A stretch of 37,960 nt of DNA from an uncultured Prevotellaceae bacterium (GTDB lineage: Bacteria > Bacteroidota > Bacteroidia > Bacteroidales > Bacteroidaceae). Positions 16,557 through 25,237 of the stretch are shown one piece after another. The position numbers were made by a program, and so were the translations under genes. The stretch spans positions 1-37,960 of the forward strand of contig CAMOKH010000089.1 of NCBI GenBank assembly GCA_946617675.1. The letters are read 5' to 3'. Below the pieces are notes generated by a model. The model did not search any database and was not told where the DNA came from. It saw nothing but the letters and a program-made list of their open reading frames with translations. Numbering within the stretch: the stretch's first letter is position 1; each line of letters starts with the position of its first letter.

Positions 16557-17529
16557 AGTCTCCGTCCTCGTCGCCGTCTATAATGCCGAGCCGTTCCTGC
16601 CGCAGTGCCTCGACTCGTTGCTGGCCCAAACGCTCGCCGACATTCAGGTTATCTGTATCGACGACGCCTCGACCGACGGCTCACTGCAGGTGCTCAACGA
16701 CTATGCTCGCCGCGACAGCAGGATTGAGGTGGTCAGTTTAGACGTGAACGGTGGTCAGGCTCATGCACGGAATGTGGGCCTACAGCTGGCACGGGGTGGG
16801 GTGGTGTGTATGGTCGATGCCGACGACTGGCTTTCACGCGATGCCCTTCAGCGGCTCTACGAGGCTTTCGACGAGACGACAGACTGCGTGCTGCTGGAGC
16901 TTAGGAAGGTCTATCCTGACGGGCGCGAAGAGCGTTACCCGATGGCCGACTTCTCGACGCTGACGGGGCAGGAAGCCTTTCGGCTAAGTCTGACGTGGCA
17001 GATTCATGGCCTCTACGGCGTACGCCTTGCCATCCATCGCCAGCATCCTTACGATGAGACGTGCCGGGCGTATAGCGACGACAATACGACGCGCATCCAT
17101 TACCTCTGTTCGCGCCGGGTAGGCCGTTGCAGCGGTGTCTACTATTACCGTCAGCACAGTGCGTCGGTGACTCACAGCGTCAGTCCGCGCCGCTTCGACT
17201 ACCTGACTGCCAACGAGAGCATGCGCCGCCAGATGACGGAGCTGAATGTCGGGAAGACGCTGCTCGACCTCTACGAGAACCATCGCTGGCTGAACCTCGT
17301 CGACGTCTATATGTTCTACCATGTCCATGGTCGCCAGCTCGCCGCAGCCGACCGTCGCTACGGCCTTAGCCTGCTGCACCGCGCATGGGCGACCATCGAC
17401 CGCCAATCTTTGCTGAGCGCGACGACGTCGAAGTTCGGCTATCGTCCCTGCCCTTCGTTCCGCCTCTTCCGTCTTCAGGAGTGGTTCTATTTCACGCTTC
17501 GCGGGCTCTTGGGGCGCAACCGTCATTAG
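16549..17529 (+). CDS. Family 2 glycosyltransferase
   Basis: 326 residues, GT-A fold. Motifs: VSVLVAVYNAEPFLPQCLDS (residues 4-23), VICIDDASTDGS (34-45), NGGQAHARNVGLQLARGG and the metal-binding CMVDADDWLSRDAL. The C-terminal part has YDETCRAYSDDNTTR, resembling the ED-containing acceptor loop of EpsJ-like enzymes. It starts within the flippase stop region and is likely translated with it. The substrate is unknown. Confidence 0.88.
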   Translation: MAKVSVLVAVYNAEPFLPQCLDSLLAQTLADIQVICIDDASTDGSLQVLNDYARRDSRIEVVSLDVNGGQAHARNVGLQLARGGVVCMVDADDWLSRDALQRLYEAFDETTDCVLLELRKVYPDGREERYPMADFSTLTGQEAFRLSLTWQIHGLYGVRLAIHRQHPYDETCRAYSDDNTTRIHYLCSRRVGRCSGVYYYRQHSASVTHSVSPRRFDYLTANESMRRQMTELNVGKTLLDLYENHRWLNLVDVYMFYHVHGRQLAAADRRYGLSLLHRAWATIDRQSLLSATTSKFGYRPCPSFRLFRLQEWFYFTLRGLLGRNRH

Positions 17530-17559
17530 AAAACCTTTCATAAAAACATGCACATTTGT

Positions 17560-17590
17560 TTTGCGGATTCAAAAATAGTTCGTATATTTG
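17560..17590 (+). promoter_or_regulatory. Promoter of the Rpn-type gene
   Basis: TTTG at 17560-17563 and TATATTTG at 17583-17590 with a 19-base spacer. It lies downstream of the longest-frame start at 17556, which supports the start at 17622. Confidence 0.75.
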
Positions 17591-17621
17591 CACGGTGAAT
17601 CCAGACAAAACGCAGAGAACG

Positions 17622-18524
17622 ATGGAAGATACAAAAGGAAAATACCTCAACCCGAAGGCCGACCTGACCTTCAAGAAGATCTTCGGTGAGCACGAGGACC
17701 TGGTCATGAGCCTGCTCAATGCCCTGCTGCCCCTCGACGAGGGTAAACAGATAGAACATGTGGAGTATCTCACGCCTGAGATGGTGCCCGAGAACCCCGG
17801 GAAGAAGAACAGCATCGTCGACGTACGCTGCAAAGAGACGGGCGGGCGCCATTTCATCGTGGAGATGCAGATGAACTGGAATAACGAGTTCCAGCAGCGC
17901 GTCATTCTCAATGCTTCGAAGGCTGTGATAAAGCAGCTGAAGGGTAGCGAGGACTACTCGCTGCTGCAGCCTGTCTATGCACTGAACCTCATCAACGACG
18001 TGGGCTTCGACGCAGGACCTGACGAGTTCTACCACGACTATGCCATCGTGAACGTGGAGCATAGCGACCGCATCATTGAGGGTCTCCGCTTTGTATTCGT
18101 TGAGCTGCCCAAGTTCAAACCGCAGAACATAGCCGAACGCAAGATGATGGTGCTGTGGTTGCGCTTCCTCACCGAGATAGACCGTGACACGGAGACGGTC
18201 CCGCAGGAGCTGTTAGAGAATCCAGACACGAGCAAGGCGCTGAAAATCCTGGAGAAGTCAGCCTACAACGAAGAAGACCTGAGAGCCTACGAGTACTATT
18301 GGGATGCCGTGTACAACGAGCGCGGTGCCATTCGGCACGGTTATAAACAGGGAATGGAACGTGGTATGGCTCAGGGTATGGCTCAGGGTATGGCTCAGGG
18401 TATGGCTCAGGGTATAGAAGATACCAAGCGTGACAATGCTCGCCGCATGAAGGACGATAACATGCCCGTGGAGCTAATCGCAAAATATACAGGGTTGACG
18501 GTCGAGGCCATCAACAGCCTCTGA
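17622..18524 (+). CDS. Rpn-family / PD-(D/E)XK nuclease family transposase-like protein
   Basis: 300 residues from ATG 17622. The start KYLNPKADLTFKKIFGEHED, then IVDVRCKETGGRHFIVEMQM, is typical of the PDDEXK_2/Rpn group. The Asp in IVDVR and the Glu-x-Gln in VEMQM form its PD-(D/E)XK-like core. Members of this group (for example RpnA of E. coli) are DNA nucleases that promote recombination and are often labelled transposase. The C-terminus holds a four-fold GMAQ repeat (18363-18410) and ends with MPVELIAKYTGLTVEAIN, a helix-turn-helix-like tail common in the family. There is no inverted-repeat pair marking it as a complete mobile element. Confidence 0.88.
   Translation: MEDTKGKYLNPKADLTFKKIFGEHEDLVMSLLNALLPLDEGKQIEHVEYLTPEMVPENPGKKNSIVDVRCKETGGRHFIVEMQMNWNNEFQQRVILNASKAVIKQLKGSEDYSLLQPVYALNLINDVGFDAGPDEFYHDYAIVNVEHSDRIIEGLRFVFVELPKFKPQNIAERKMMVLWLRFLTEIDRDTETVPQELLENPDTSKALKILEKSAYNEEDLRAYEYYWDAVYNERGAIRHGYKQGMERGMAQGMAQGMAQGMAQGIEDTKRDNARRMKDDNMPVELIAKYTGLTVEAINSL
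18363..18410 (+). repeat. In-frame 12-base tandem repeat, four perfect copies
   Basis: ggtatggctcag is repeated four times without change, encoding GMAQ x4, with partial units before and after. The unit is a multiple of three, so copy changes would keep the frame. Confidence 0.95.
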
Positions 18525-18720
18525 CTCCTAAGAGAACCGATAATATAAATGTGTAACCCATAATTGACATCAGTATGTCAATGGTACGCTGACCATTACT
18601 AAAGCACAGCTAAAAGCGAAGGCTTTGGACATAACGGTAGAACAAGGGAAGTTATATCGTTAATGGCGTAAAGGTCGTGGTACGGTAGTAAACTGACTTT
18701 GTACCATCTAATAATACGAC

Positions 18721-18750
18721 GATGCCTGTTGATTCTTGTCAACAGGCATC
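18721..18750 (+). terminator. Terminator-like hairpin
   Basis: gatgcctgttga (18721-18732) and tcaacaggcatc (18739-18750) form a perfect 12-bp stem with a six-base loop. The downstream tactctt is only weakly T-rich, and the Rpn-type gene ends ~200 bases upstream, so its function is uncertain. Confidence 0.5.
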
Positions 18751-18794
18751 TACTCTTGGATACAATACGTAAGCTGGCTTTCACGCCAAAAGAT

Positions 18795-19126
18795 CCTGCA
18801 CTTCCTGCACTTGAACATCTAACGGACTGACGGACAGACGGTTGGTGACCTCGACTACGCGAAAAACCTGCACTGAACCTGCACTGGAAGTTGCACTGAG
18901 GATGGACGGGGGATTCGAACCCCGCAGATTGGAGGCGGCAAAAGAGTGTTCCCACGGCCTGGGACATTTGTCCCAGGCCGTGGGAACGTCTGAAAGGAGC
19001 CGGTTTTCTGGCCCTAAACTGCCAGCCAACTCGGACGCTGGCTCAGTGCAGGTTGCAGTGCAGGTTAAGTGCAGGTCCTGGTGACCATAACCTTCTGATA
19101 ATGAGGGGTCAGTGCAGGAAGTGCAG
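18795..19126. repeat. Symmetric cluster of CCTGCACT / AGTGCAGG motifs
   Basis: The left side has CCTGCACT at 18795, 18804, 18867 and 18878, and TTGCACTGAG at 18891. The right side has the reverse complements: CTCAGTGCA near 19042, AGTGCAGG at 19045, 19057, 19068 and 19111, and AGTGCAG at 19120. The axis falls near 18970, on the palindrome at 18948-18987. Confidence 0.75.
18948..18987. repeat. 19-bp perfect inverted repeat with two-base loop
   Basis: gttcccacggcctgggaca (18948-18966) and tgtcccaggccgtgggaac (18969-18987) are exact reverse complements around tt. It is GC-rich and very stable, with no T-tract following on either strand. Confidence 0.92.
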
Positions 19127-20221
19127 CTATTTTCTGAGTGCGAGGTTGTAGTTGTAGTAGGCCTTGTTGCCGGTGACGTCCTGGATGACGCGGATGAATG
19201 GCGGGAAGTTGACGTCCTCGACGTCGGCGATGCCCTTGGTCTCGAGGATGACGAGCCCCTGAAGGGGGCCGCGGTAGGTGTCGAGCTCGAAGTGCTGGCC
19301 GCGCCAGATGAAACTCTGGCGGAGCTTGCTGATAGGCTGGCGATAGGGGTCGGCCTGCTGCAGGAGCGACTCGTAGAGGGCATTCTCCACCTGGCGCTCG
19401 GTCTCAATCTGTTCGCCGGGGGCGGTGCGCTTCTTGGTGTTGTGGACGTTGACCACCTTGCCGTTGGCCCATGAGCGGCGGCGCAGGCGCACCTCGGTAC
19501 CCGGCTCGCTGACGAGGTAGGTCTGCAGGATGTCGCTGTCGATGGTGTCGGGCAGTGGTCCCGTGACCTCTACGATGTACTTGCGCTCCTCGGTGACGGG
19601 CTGCGGTAGGCCGAGCACGCTTGAGATCTCGCGGATGACGCGCTGCATCTTTTGCTCGAAGTCGTCGTGGTTGTTGATGACGCGCAGGTGGGGGTGGCCC
19701 GTCCAGGCGCGTATGACCTTCTTGTCGAGCTCGCGGGCTATGCGCAGTCCCTCCTCGTCGGCCTGCTCATAGCGGGTGGAGTTGGTGGCGGTGGTGTAGT
19801 ACTGCTCGGCGCCGTCGGCAGCCGAGACGAGGTGGAGCACGGCATCGTAGCGCTGGCGAAGCATGCCGGCGTTGACGCCGGCGTCGGCGGTGATGTCGGC
19901 CCACTCCTCGGGTGCCATGTATGCCGAGATGTCGAGCGTGCCGCGGTCGCAGACGATGAGCACCGGCTTCTGGCAGACGGCTGCCAGTCGTGAGAAAGCG
20001 TCTTCGAGGGCTATCTGCGTCGTCAGAATGGCGCGCTCGCCCTCGAAGTACAGCTTACGGTTCGGCGTGAGATAGTTCCAGCCGGCGAGGCTGTAGATGG
20101 TCGGCACCTCGGGAACGCAGAACACCTTGAACCCGAGGTTGTTGAAGTGCTCGATGACGCGCACGAGGGCCGTCGTCTTGCCGGCGCAGGGTCCGCCTGT
20201 GAGTACGATTTTGGTCGTCAT
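19127..20221 (-). CDS. P-loop NTPase (AAA_28) fused to a CYTH-like domain
   Basis: 364 residues from ATG 20221 (the frame extends to 20284, but [20 protein letters not shown] is the natural start). Residues 8-17 form the Walker A motif [22 protein letters not shown] is the Walker B/kinase-like strand. From about residue 190 a CYTH/triphosphate-tunnel domain follows: EERKYIVEV, then [15 protein letters not shown] and [11 protein letters not shown], with the alternating charged residues expected for triphosphate binding. The P-loop part resembles NadR-like or AAA_28 kinases. Activity is unknown; phosphate transfer or triphosphate hydrolysis is the family expectation. Its ATG overlaps the pfkA stop (ATGA), so the two are translationally linked. 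Confidence 0.8.
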   Translation of the reverse strand: MTTKIVLTGGPCAGKTTALVRVIEHFNNLGFKVFCVPEVPTIYSLAGWNYLTPNRKLYFEGERAILTTQIALEDAFSRLAAVCQKPVLIVCDRGTLDISAYMAPEEWADITADAGVNAGMLRQRYDAVLHLVSAADGAEQYYTTATNSTRYEQADEEGLRIARELDKKVIRAWTGHPHLRVINNHDDFEQKMQRVIREISSVLGLPQPVTEERKYIVEVTGPLPDTIDSDILQTYLVSEPGTEVRLRRRSWANGKVVNVHNTKKRTAPGEQIETERQVENALYESLLQQADPYRQPISKLRQSFIWRGQHFELDTYRGPLQGLVILETKGIADVEDVNFPPFIRVIQDVTGNKAYYNYNLALRK

Positions 20222-21195
20222 ATACTGAGTTCGTCGAGCACCTTGATGAGTTTCTTGTCGAAGGGCTTGTCGGTGCGTATGCACTCCGAGAAGGGCACGT
20301 AGACGACCTCGTTGTTGCGCACGCCAACCATGACGTTGCGCTGGCCCTGCTTGATAGCTTCGATGGCGCCGACGCCCGTTCGGCTGGCCAGGATGCGGTC
20401 ATGGGCAGACGGTGAGCCGCCGCGCTGCAGGTGGCCGAGTATGGAGACGCGGACGTCGAAGCTCGGGAACTCCTTCTTCACGCGGTCGGCGTAGTAGAGT
20501 GCGCCGCACTTAGGACTCTCGGAGACGATGACGATGCACGACTTCTTGGACTTGCGGATGCCGCGGCCCATGAACTGCGCGAGCTGGTCGTCGTCGGTCA
20601 TCTCCTCGGGAATGATGGCCGCCTCGGCGCCGCAGGCTATGGCCGAGTTCTGAGCCAGGAAGCCGGCGTCGCGGCCCATGACCTCGACGAAGAAGATGCG
20701 CTCATGAGAGTTGGCGGTGTCGCGTATGCGGTCGACGCACTCCATGATGGTGTTCATGGTGGTGTCGTAGCCGATGGTGGAGTCGGTGCCGTAGAGGTCG
20801 TTGTCGATGGTGCCGGGCAGTCCGATAACCGGGAAGTCGAACTCCATGCCGAAGTTGCGTGCTCCGGTAAGTGAGCCGTTGCCGCCGATGACGACGAGCG
20901 CGTCGATCTCCTCGCGCTGGCAGGTCTCGTAGGCCTTCTGCATGCCCTCGGGAGTCATAAACTCCTTTGAGCGTGCGGTCTTGAGAATGGTTCCGCCGCG
21001 GGTGATGATGCCCGATACGTTCTCGGTGGTGAAGGACTTGACTTCGCCCTTGATGAGGCCGTCGTAGCCTCGGTAGATTCCTTTGATATTAAACCCGTTG
21101 TAGATGCCGGCGCGGGTGACGGCGCGGATGGCGGCATTCATGCCGGGGGCGTCGCCTCCGGAGGTGAGTATGCCGATAGTCTTGATTTTAGCCAT
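20218..21195 (-). CDS. pfkA: ATP-dependent 6-phosphofructokinase
   Basis: 325 residues, the normal bacterial PfkA length. It phosphorylates fructose 6-phosphate in glycolysis. Motifs: [19 protein letters not shown] (residues 8-26), IRGGTIL-like [25 protein letters not shown], the catalytic [19 protein letters not shown] and MGRDAGFLA. The Gly-Gly-Asp ATP contact suggests the ATP-using rather than the PPi-using type. It lies 70 bases after nhaD and no promoter was seen in that gap, so it may be the tail of the nqr-nhaD transcript. Confidence 0.95.
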   Translation of the reverse strand: MAKIKTIGILTSGGDAPGMNAAIRAVTRAGIYNGFNIKGIYRGYDGLIKGEVKSFTTENVSGIITRGGTILKTARSKEFMTPEGMQKAYETCQREEIDALVVIGGNGSLTGARNFGMEFDFPVIGLPGTIDNDLYGTDSTIGYDTTMNTIMECVDRIRDTANSHERIFFVEVMGRDAGFLAQNSAIACGAEAAIIPEEMTDDDQLAQFMGRGIRKSKKSCIVIVSESPKCGALYYADRVKKEFPSFDVRVSILGHLQRGGSPSAHDRILASRTGVGAIEAIKQGQRNVMVGVRNNEVVYVPFSECIRTDKPFDKKLIKVLDELSI

Positions 21196-21213
21196 AGTTA
21201 TATTATTATAAGT

Positions 21214-21258
21214 AGTTCAAGGAGTTCAGGGAGTTCAGGGAGTTCAAGGAGCTCTGGG
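21214..21258. repeat. 9-base tandem repeat between pfkA and nhaD
   Basis: agttcaagg, agttcaggg, agttcaggg, agttcaagg and a decayed agctctggg follow directly from 21214. A run of eight or more G follows, ending near the nhaD stop codon. Confidence 0.85.
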
Positions 21259-21265
21259 GGGGGGC

Positions 21266-22672
21266 TCAGGCTATGAGCACCTCGGCCATGAGGATGAGCA
21301 GTCCGGCGAGGAAGCCGGCGAGCACCTTAGGCGTGAGGTGGCGCACATACCAGCCGAACTTCATGTGCTCCATCTTCATCAGAGCCAGACCGCTGGTGCT
21401 GCCCACGCTGAGCAGGCAGCCGCCGACGGCCGTAGCGTAGGCGATGACCTTCCAGTAGGCACCGTTGAGGGTGAAGTTCATCAGGTAGTCGCTGTCGGCC
21501 CATCTGTCGAGCTGGTCAGCTTCGATGATGGGGTAGAGCGAGATGTCGGTAATGGCCACGGTGAACGTGTCGACGAGACTGCTGAGCAGACCCGAGACGA
21601 CGGCGACGACCCAGATGTTGTGGATGTTGTAGTCGATCCAGGCCGAGATGTCGCCAAGAACGCCCGTCTCGGTCATGACGCCCATGCCGAGCATGATGCC
21701 CATGACGAAGAGCATTTGCTGGATGGTGCCATACTGCAGTGCGCGGGGTATGCGCCGCTGAGCCATCTGGTCGGCGGCGTTGAGCTTGCGGTTGAAGGCC
21801 TCGTTGACCACCCAGAGCACGCTGAGCGTGCAGAGTGCGCCGAGGAACGGCGACAGGTGGGTGATGTTGTGGAAGGTGGGTATAAACCAGAGTCCGCCGA
21901 TGCCGACGATGAGCATCACGAGTCGCTGCCAGCGGTTGAGGTTGGTGTCGTCGCCGCGATAGGGTGGTGCCGACCACTCGGTGTCGAGGCGGTCGGGCAG
22001 TTGGCGGTTGATGAGAACCGTCGTCACCACCCATGCAGCCATCGTCGGCAGTATGAGGTACTTCGAGAAGTCGGTGGCCGTCACGGCACCGTCGCCCCAG
22101 AGGATGAGCCCTATGGGGTCGCCGATGACGGTGAAGGCTCCGCCGCAGTTGGCCGCCACGACGATGGCCGCCCCAATGAGCATGCGCTGCCGTCGGCTGC
22201 GCACGATGTCGTGCATGATGACCAGCATCATGGTGGCCGTCGTCAGGTTGTCGAGGTTTGCCGACAGGACGAATGTGGCCAGTGTGATGGTCCACAGCAG
22301 ACGCTTGGAGTTGCGCGTGCGTATCCACTCGGTGATGAAGTCGAAGCAGCCGTTGTTGTTGAGTATCTCGACGATGGTCATCGTGGCGAGAAGGAACATG
22401 ACAATGCTGGCGGCTCGGCCCACGTACTTCAGGAAGATGTCGTCGTAGATGAACAGCTTGACGGCATCGCTCGAAGGGGCCTCGCCGGCCAGGTATTCTG
22501 CATACTCATGTGGGTGCTGGGACATGACGAAGTCGGCGCCCCAGCTGATGTAGACGACCCAGCCCACCGTGCCGATGAACATGGCGATGGCGGCCTTGCT
22601 GACCCCCGTCAGGTGGCCAGTGGCTATGAGCAGGTAGCCGAAGATGAGCAGCAGAACGATGATCAGTGTCAT
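21266..22672 (-). CDS. nhaD: Sodium/proton antiporter, NhaD type
   Basis: 468 residues with about 12 hydrophobic segments, ion-transporter superfamily. The segments FVLSANLDNLTTATMMLVIM and GGAFTVIGDPIGLILWGDGA (shortened discontinuous helices with polar residues) are typical of NhaD, as is the second-half VDTFTVAITDISLYP. It exchanges Na+ (or Li+) for H+ across the inner membrane. It begins six bases after the nqrF stop and is thus in the same operon as the sodium-pumping NADH dehydrogenase, consistent with a role in balancing the sodium and proton gradients. Related permeases (ArsB, CitT-like) are less likely given the motif pattern. Confidence 0.88.
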   Translation of the reverse strand: MTLIIVLLLIFGYLLIATGHLTGVSKAAIAMFIGTVGWVVYISWGADFVMSQHPHEYAEYLAGEAPSSDAVKLFIYDDIFLKYVGRAASIVMFLLATMTIVEILNNNGCFDFITEWIRTRNSKRLLWTITLATFVLSANLDNLTTATMMLVIMHDIVRSRRQRMLIGAAIVVAANCGGAFTVIGDPIGLILWGDGAVTATDFSKYLILPTMAAWVVTTVLINRQLPDRLDTEWSAPPYRGDDTNLNRWQRLVMLIVGIGGLWFIPTFHNITHLSPFLGALCTLSVLWVVNEAFNRKLNAADQMAQRRIPRALQYGTIQQMLFVMGIMLGMGVMTETGVLGDISAWIDYNIHNIWVVAVVSGLLSSLVDTFTVAITDISLYPIIEADQLDRWADSDYLMNFTLNGAYWKVIAYATAVGGCLLSVGSTSGLALMKMEHMKFGWYVRHLTPKVLAGFLAGLLILMAEVLIA

Positions 22673-22678
22673 GGCGTG

Positions 22679-23947
22679 TTATCCTCCGAAGTTGTCGTAC
22701 ATGATGCTTTCGGGTTCGACGCCGAGCGAGTCGAGCATCGAGACGACGGCTGCCGACATCGGGCCGGGGCCGCACATGTAGTACTCCACGTCCTCGGGAG
22801 CCTCGTGGTCCTTCAGGTAGGTCGAGAGCATCACCTGGTGGACGAAGCCCGGTGTGTACTTCACGCCGGCAGCGTCGGCAGCGGGGTCGGGGCGGTCGAG
22901 GGCCAGGTGGAAGTGGAAGTTGGGGAACTCCTTCTCCAGCTGCAGGAAGTCGTCGAGGTAGAACACCTCGTTGAGTGCGCGTGCACCGTAGAAGTAGTGC
23001 ATCTCACGGTCGGTGGTGTGCAGCGTCTTCGTCATGTGCATAATCTGAGCGCGGAGCGGGGCCATGCCGGCGCCGCCGCCGACCCAGATCATCTCGCGCT
23101 TCGAGTCGAAGTGGGGGTGGAAGTCGCCGAAGGGTCCGCTCATGATGACCTTGTCGCCGGGCTTCAGCGAGAAGATGTAGCTCGAGGCGATGCCCGGGTT
23201 GACGTCCATGAATCCGCTCTTGTCGGGCTTGAACGGCGGCGTGGCAATGCGCACGGTGAGCATGAAGACGTCGCCCTCGGCGGGGTAGTTGGCCATTGAG
23301 TAGGCGCGGATGGTGGGCTCGGGATTCTTGCACTTCAGCGGGAACATCTTGAACTTCTCCCACGAGGGCAGGTACTCGTCGCCGATGAGCGCCTTGTCGA
23401 AGTCGCGGTCGTAGTCGATGCAGTCGAATGCCGGAATCTTGATCTGGGCATACGAGCCCGGCAGGAAGTCCATGTGCTCGCCCGGGGGCAGCTGCACCTT
23501 GAACTCCTTGATGAACGTGGCGACGTTCTTGTTCGAGATGACCGTACACTCGTACTCCTTGACGCCGAGCACCGACTCGTCGACGTGTATCTTCAGGTCG
23601 CCCTTCACCTTGCACTGGCATCCCAGCCGCCAGTGGTCCTTTATCTGCTTGCGGGTGAAGTGTGGCTTCTCAGAGTCGAGAATTTCGCCGCCGCCCTCGA
23701 GCACCTGCACCTTGCACTGTCCGCACGAGGCCTTACCGCCGCATGCTGACGGCAGGAAGATGCCGTTCTCGTTGAGCGTGGCCATGAGGTTGTTGCCCTG
23801 CGGCACGCTGATGGTACGGTCGCCGTTGATTTCAATATTCACGTTGCCCGACGGCGAGAGATACTTCTTCGCAACGAGCAGGACGATCACCACAAGGATG
23901 ATCAACGAAAGGAATACTCCTATACTGTATAAAATAAACTGTGCCAT
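22679..23947 (-). CDS. nqrF: Na+-translocating NADH:quinone reductase subunit F
   Basis: 422 residues. It is the electron-entry subunit, oxidising NADH and passing electrons to the rest of the Nqr complex. Residues 4-26 form the single membrane anchor. The [2Fe-2S] ferredoxin domain has Cys69, Cys75, Cys78 and Cys110 (SACGGKASCGQCKV, then LGCQCKV). The FAD domain shows IRAYSMANYP and the NADH domain WVGGGAGMAPLRAQI and YYMCGPGPM. It starts six bases after nqrE and is followed six bases later by nhaD, where some bacteria have the flavin transferase gene apbE instead. Confidence 0.96.
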   Translation of the reverse strand: MAQFILYSIGVFLSLIILVVIVLLVAKKYLSPSGNVNIEINGDRTISVPQGNNLMATLNENGIFLPSACGGKASCGQCKVQVLEGGGEILDSEKPHFTRKQIKDHWRLGCQCKVKGDLKIHVDESVLGVKEYECTVISNKNVATFIKEFKVQLPPGEHMDFLPGSYAQIKIPAFDCIDYDRDFDKALIGDEYLPSWEKFKMFPLKCKNPEPTIRAYSMANYPAEGDVFMLTVRIATPPFKPDKSGFMDVNPGIASSYIFSLKPGDKVIMSGPFGDFHPHFDSKREMIWVGGGAGMAPLRAQIMHMTKTLHTTDREMHYFYGARALNEVFYLDDFLQLEKEFPNFHFHLALDRPDPAADAAGVKYTPGFVHQVMLSTYLKDHEAPEDVEYYMCGPGPMSAAVVSMLDSLGVEPESIMYDNFGG

Positions 23948-23953
23948 ACCTTA

Positions 23954-24580
23954 TTAAATGTTTAAGCCAGAGAAACACATCATCGCCATAGCCATCAGGC
24001 CGACGGTGATAAACACGATACCGAGACCCTGGAGGGGCTTGGGAACATCCGAATACTGCATCTTCTCGCGGATGGCACCCATAGCCACGATGGCCAGGGC
24101 CCAGCCGATGCCCGAGCCGAAGCCGTAGACGACGGCGTCCCAGACGCTGGTGATGGCCTGCGAGTTGCTGGGGTCCATCAGTATGCGCTGCTGCATGAAG
24201 AGCGAGGCGCCCATGATGGCGCAGTTGACGGCTATCAGCGGCAGGAAGATACCCAGAGCGGCGTAGAGCGACGGCGAGTATTTCTCGACCGTCATCTCGA
24301 CCAGCTGCACCATGCCGGCAATGACAGCGATGAAGAGGATGAACGAGAGGTAGCTGAGGTCGACACCCTCAACGAGGCAGTCGGGACCGAGCACCTTGGT
24401 CTGCAGCAGATAGTTCACAGGCACGGTGACGGTGAGCACGAAGGTCACAGCCAGTCCGAGGCCCAGCGAGGTCTTCACCGTCTTCGACACGGCCAGGTAG
24501 GAGCACATGCCGAGGAAGAAGGCGAAAATCATATTGTCCACAAAGATGGACCGGAATAAAAGACTTATTGCGTGTTCCAT
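23954..24580 (-). CDS. nqrE: Na+-translocating NADH:quinone reductase subunit E
   Basis: 208 residues, six hydrophobic helices, RnfA/NqrE family. The two conserved half-helix cysteines that share the intramembrane iron centre with NqrD are present at Cys26 ([12 protein letters not shown]) and Cys120 ([12 protein letters not shown]). It starts three bases after the nqrD stop. Confidence 0.95.
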   Translation of the reverse strand: MEHAISLLFRSIFVDNMIFAFFLGMCSYLAVSKTVKTSLGLGLAVTFVLTVTVPVNYLLQTKVLGPDCLVEGVDLSYLSFILFIAVIAGMVQLVEMTVEKYSPSLYAALGIFLPLIAVNCAIMGASLFMQQRILMDPSNSQAITSVWDAVVYGFGSGIGWALAIVAMGAIREKMQYSDVPKPLQGLGIVFITVGLMAMAMMCFSGLNI

Positions 24581-24583
24581 ATC

Positions 24584-25207
24584 TTATTTCTCCTTATAAA
24601 AGTAAGCACGATGTACCCAAATCACACAGCCGACGAGGATGAGCGCCATGGCGGGCATCGTCATCATGCCGTTGTTCACGTAGCCCATGTCGTAGCAGGC
24701 ATCGGGGATAACCTGGAAGCCCAGCAGCGACCCGCGGCCGAGCAGCTCGCGCACGGCGCCCACGATGACCAGGATCATGGCGTAGCCAAGACCATTGCCC
24801 ACACCGTCGAGGAACGAGGGCCAGGGCTTGTTCATCATGGCGAAGGCCTCAAGCCGTCCCATGAGGATACAGTTGGTAATAATCAGGCCGACATACACCG
24901 ACAGCTGTACGCTGACGTCGTAGGCGAAAGCCTTCAGAATCTGACTGACGATAGTCACCAGCGCAGCCACGACCACCAGCTGCACGACGATGCGTATGCG
25001 GTTGGGTATGGTGTTGCGGATGATAGAGATGATGACGTTCGAGAACGCCGTGATCACCGTTACGGCCAGTCCCATCACGATGGCGGGCTTCAGCTGCGAG
25101 GTGACAGCCAGCGCCGAGCAGATGCCGAGCACCTGTCCCAGGATGGGATGGTCAACGTTTAGCGGGTTTAGGAAAACCTCCTTATTCTGTTTGCTTAGTA
25201 GTGCCAT
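24584..25207 (-). CDS. nqrD: Na+-translocating NADH:quinone reductase subunit D
   Basis: 207 residues, six hydrophobic helices, RnfE/NqrD family and paralogous to NqrE. Cysteines for the shared intramembrane iron centre lie at Cys30 (VLGICSALAVTSQ) and Cys113 (ITNCILMGRLEAFA). The gap of 30 bases from nqrC consists of a degenerate 7-8 base repeat. Confidence 0.95.
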   Translation of the reverse strand: MALLSKQNKEVFLNPLNVDHPILGQVLGICSALAVTSQLKPAIVMGLAVTVITAFSNVIISIIRNTIPNRIRIVVQLVVVAALVTIVSQILKAFAYDVSVQLSVYVGLIITNCILMGRLEAFAMMNKPWPSFLDGVGNGLGYAMILVIVGAVRELLGRGSLLGFQVIPDACYDMGYVNNGMMTMPAMALILVGCVIWVHRAYFYKEK

Positions 25208-25237
25208 GTTGTTTCCGATTTACTGATTTCCGATTAT
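25208..25237 (-). repeat. Degenerate 7-8 base repeat filling the nqrC-nqrD spacer
   Basis: On the minus strand, after the nqrC stop, the spacer reads aatcggaa, atcagta, aatcggaa, acaac and then the nqrD ATG. The 13-base gaaatcagtaaat inside it is identical to 9339-9351 before leuB. Confidence 0.65.

Larger units (their letters stand above)
18525..19126. other. Gene-free region with hairpins and a symmetric repeat cluster
   Basis: About 600 bases between the Rpn-type gene and the end of the leftward CYTH gene. No credible coding frame was found. Contents: an 8-bp hairpin attgacat/atgtcaat (18563-18582), a 12-bp hairpin (18721-18750), and the symmetric cluster of CCTGCACT/AGTGCAGG motifs from 18795 to the end with a 19-bp palindrome near its middle. 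Confidence 0.75.

Noticed and set aside
18598..18690. Coding-like text (KAKALDITVEQGKLYR) after the Rpn-type gene
   Set aside because: Interrupted by stops within about 25 codons and not recognisable; possibly a gene remnant, but not supportable.
18903..18945. tRNA-like T-arm on the minus strand (GGGGTTCGAATCCCC)
   Set aside because: Only the T-arm and a possible 3' acceptor strand are visible; no matching 5' acceptor, D-arm or anticodon arm was found. At most a tRNA fragment.
18781..19407. A 208-codon minus-strand frame across the repeat array
   Set aside because: It runs from inside the CYTH gene in the wrong frame through the palindrome; its sequence is repetitive Ser/Thr/Pro noise.
21338..23299. 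A 653-codon open frame on the plus strand
   Set aside because: It is antisense to nhaD and nqrF, His/Asp/Glu/Val-rich with no fold signature; the opposite strand has clear families. High GC produces such frames.
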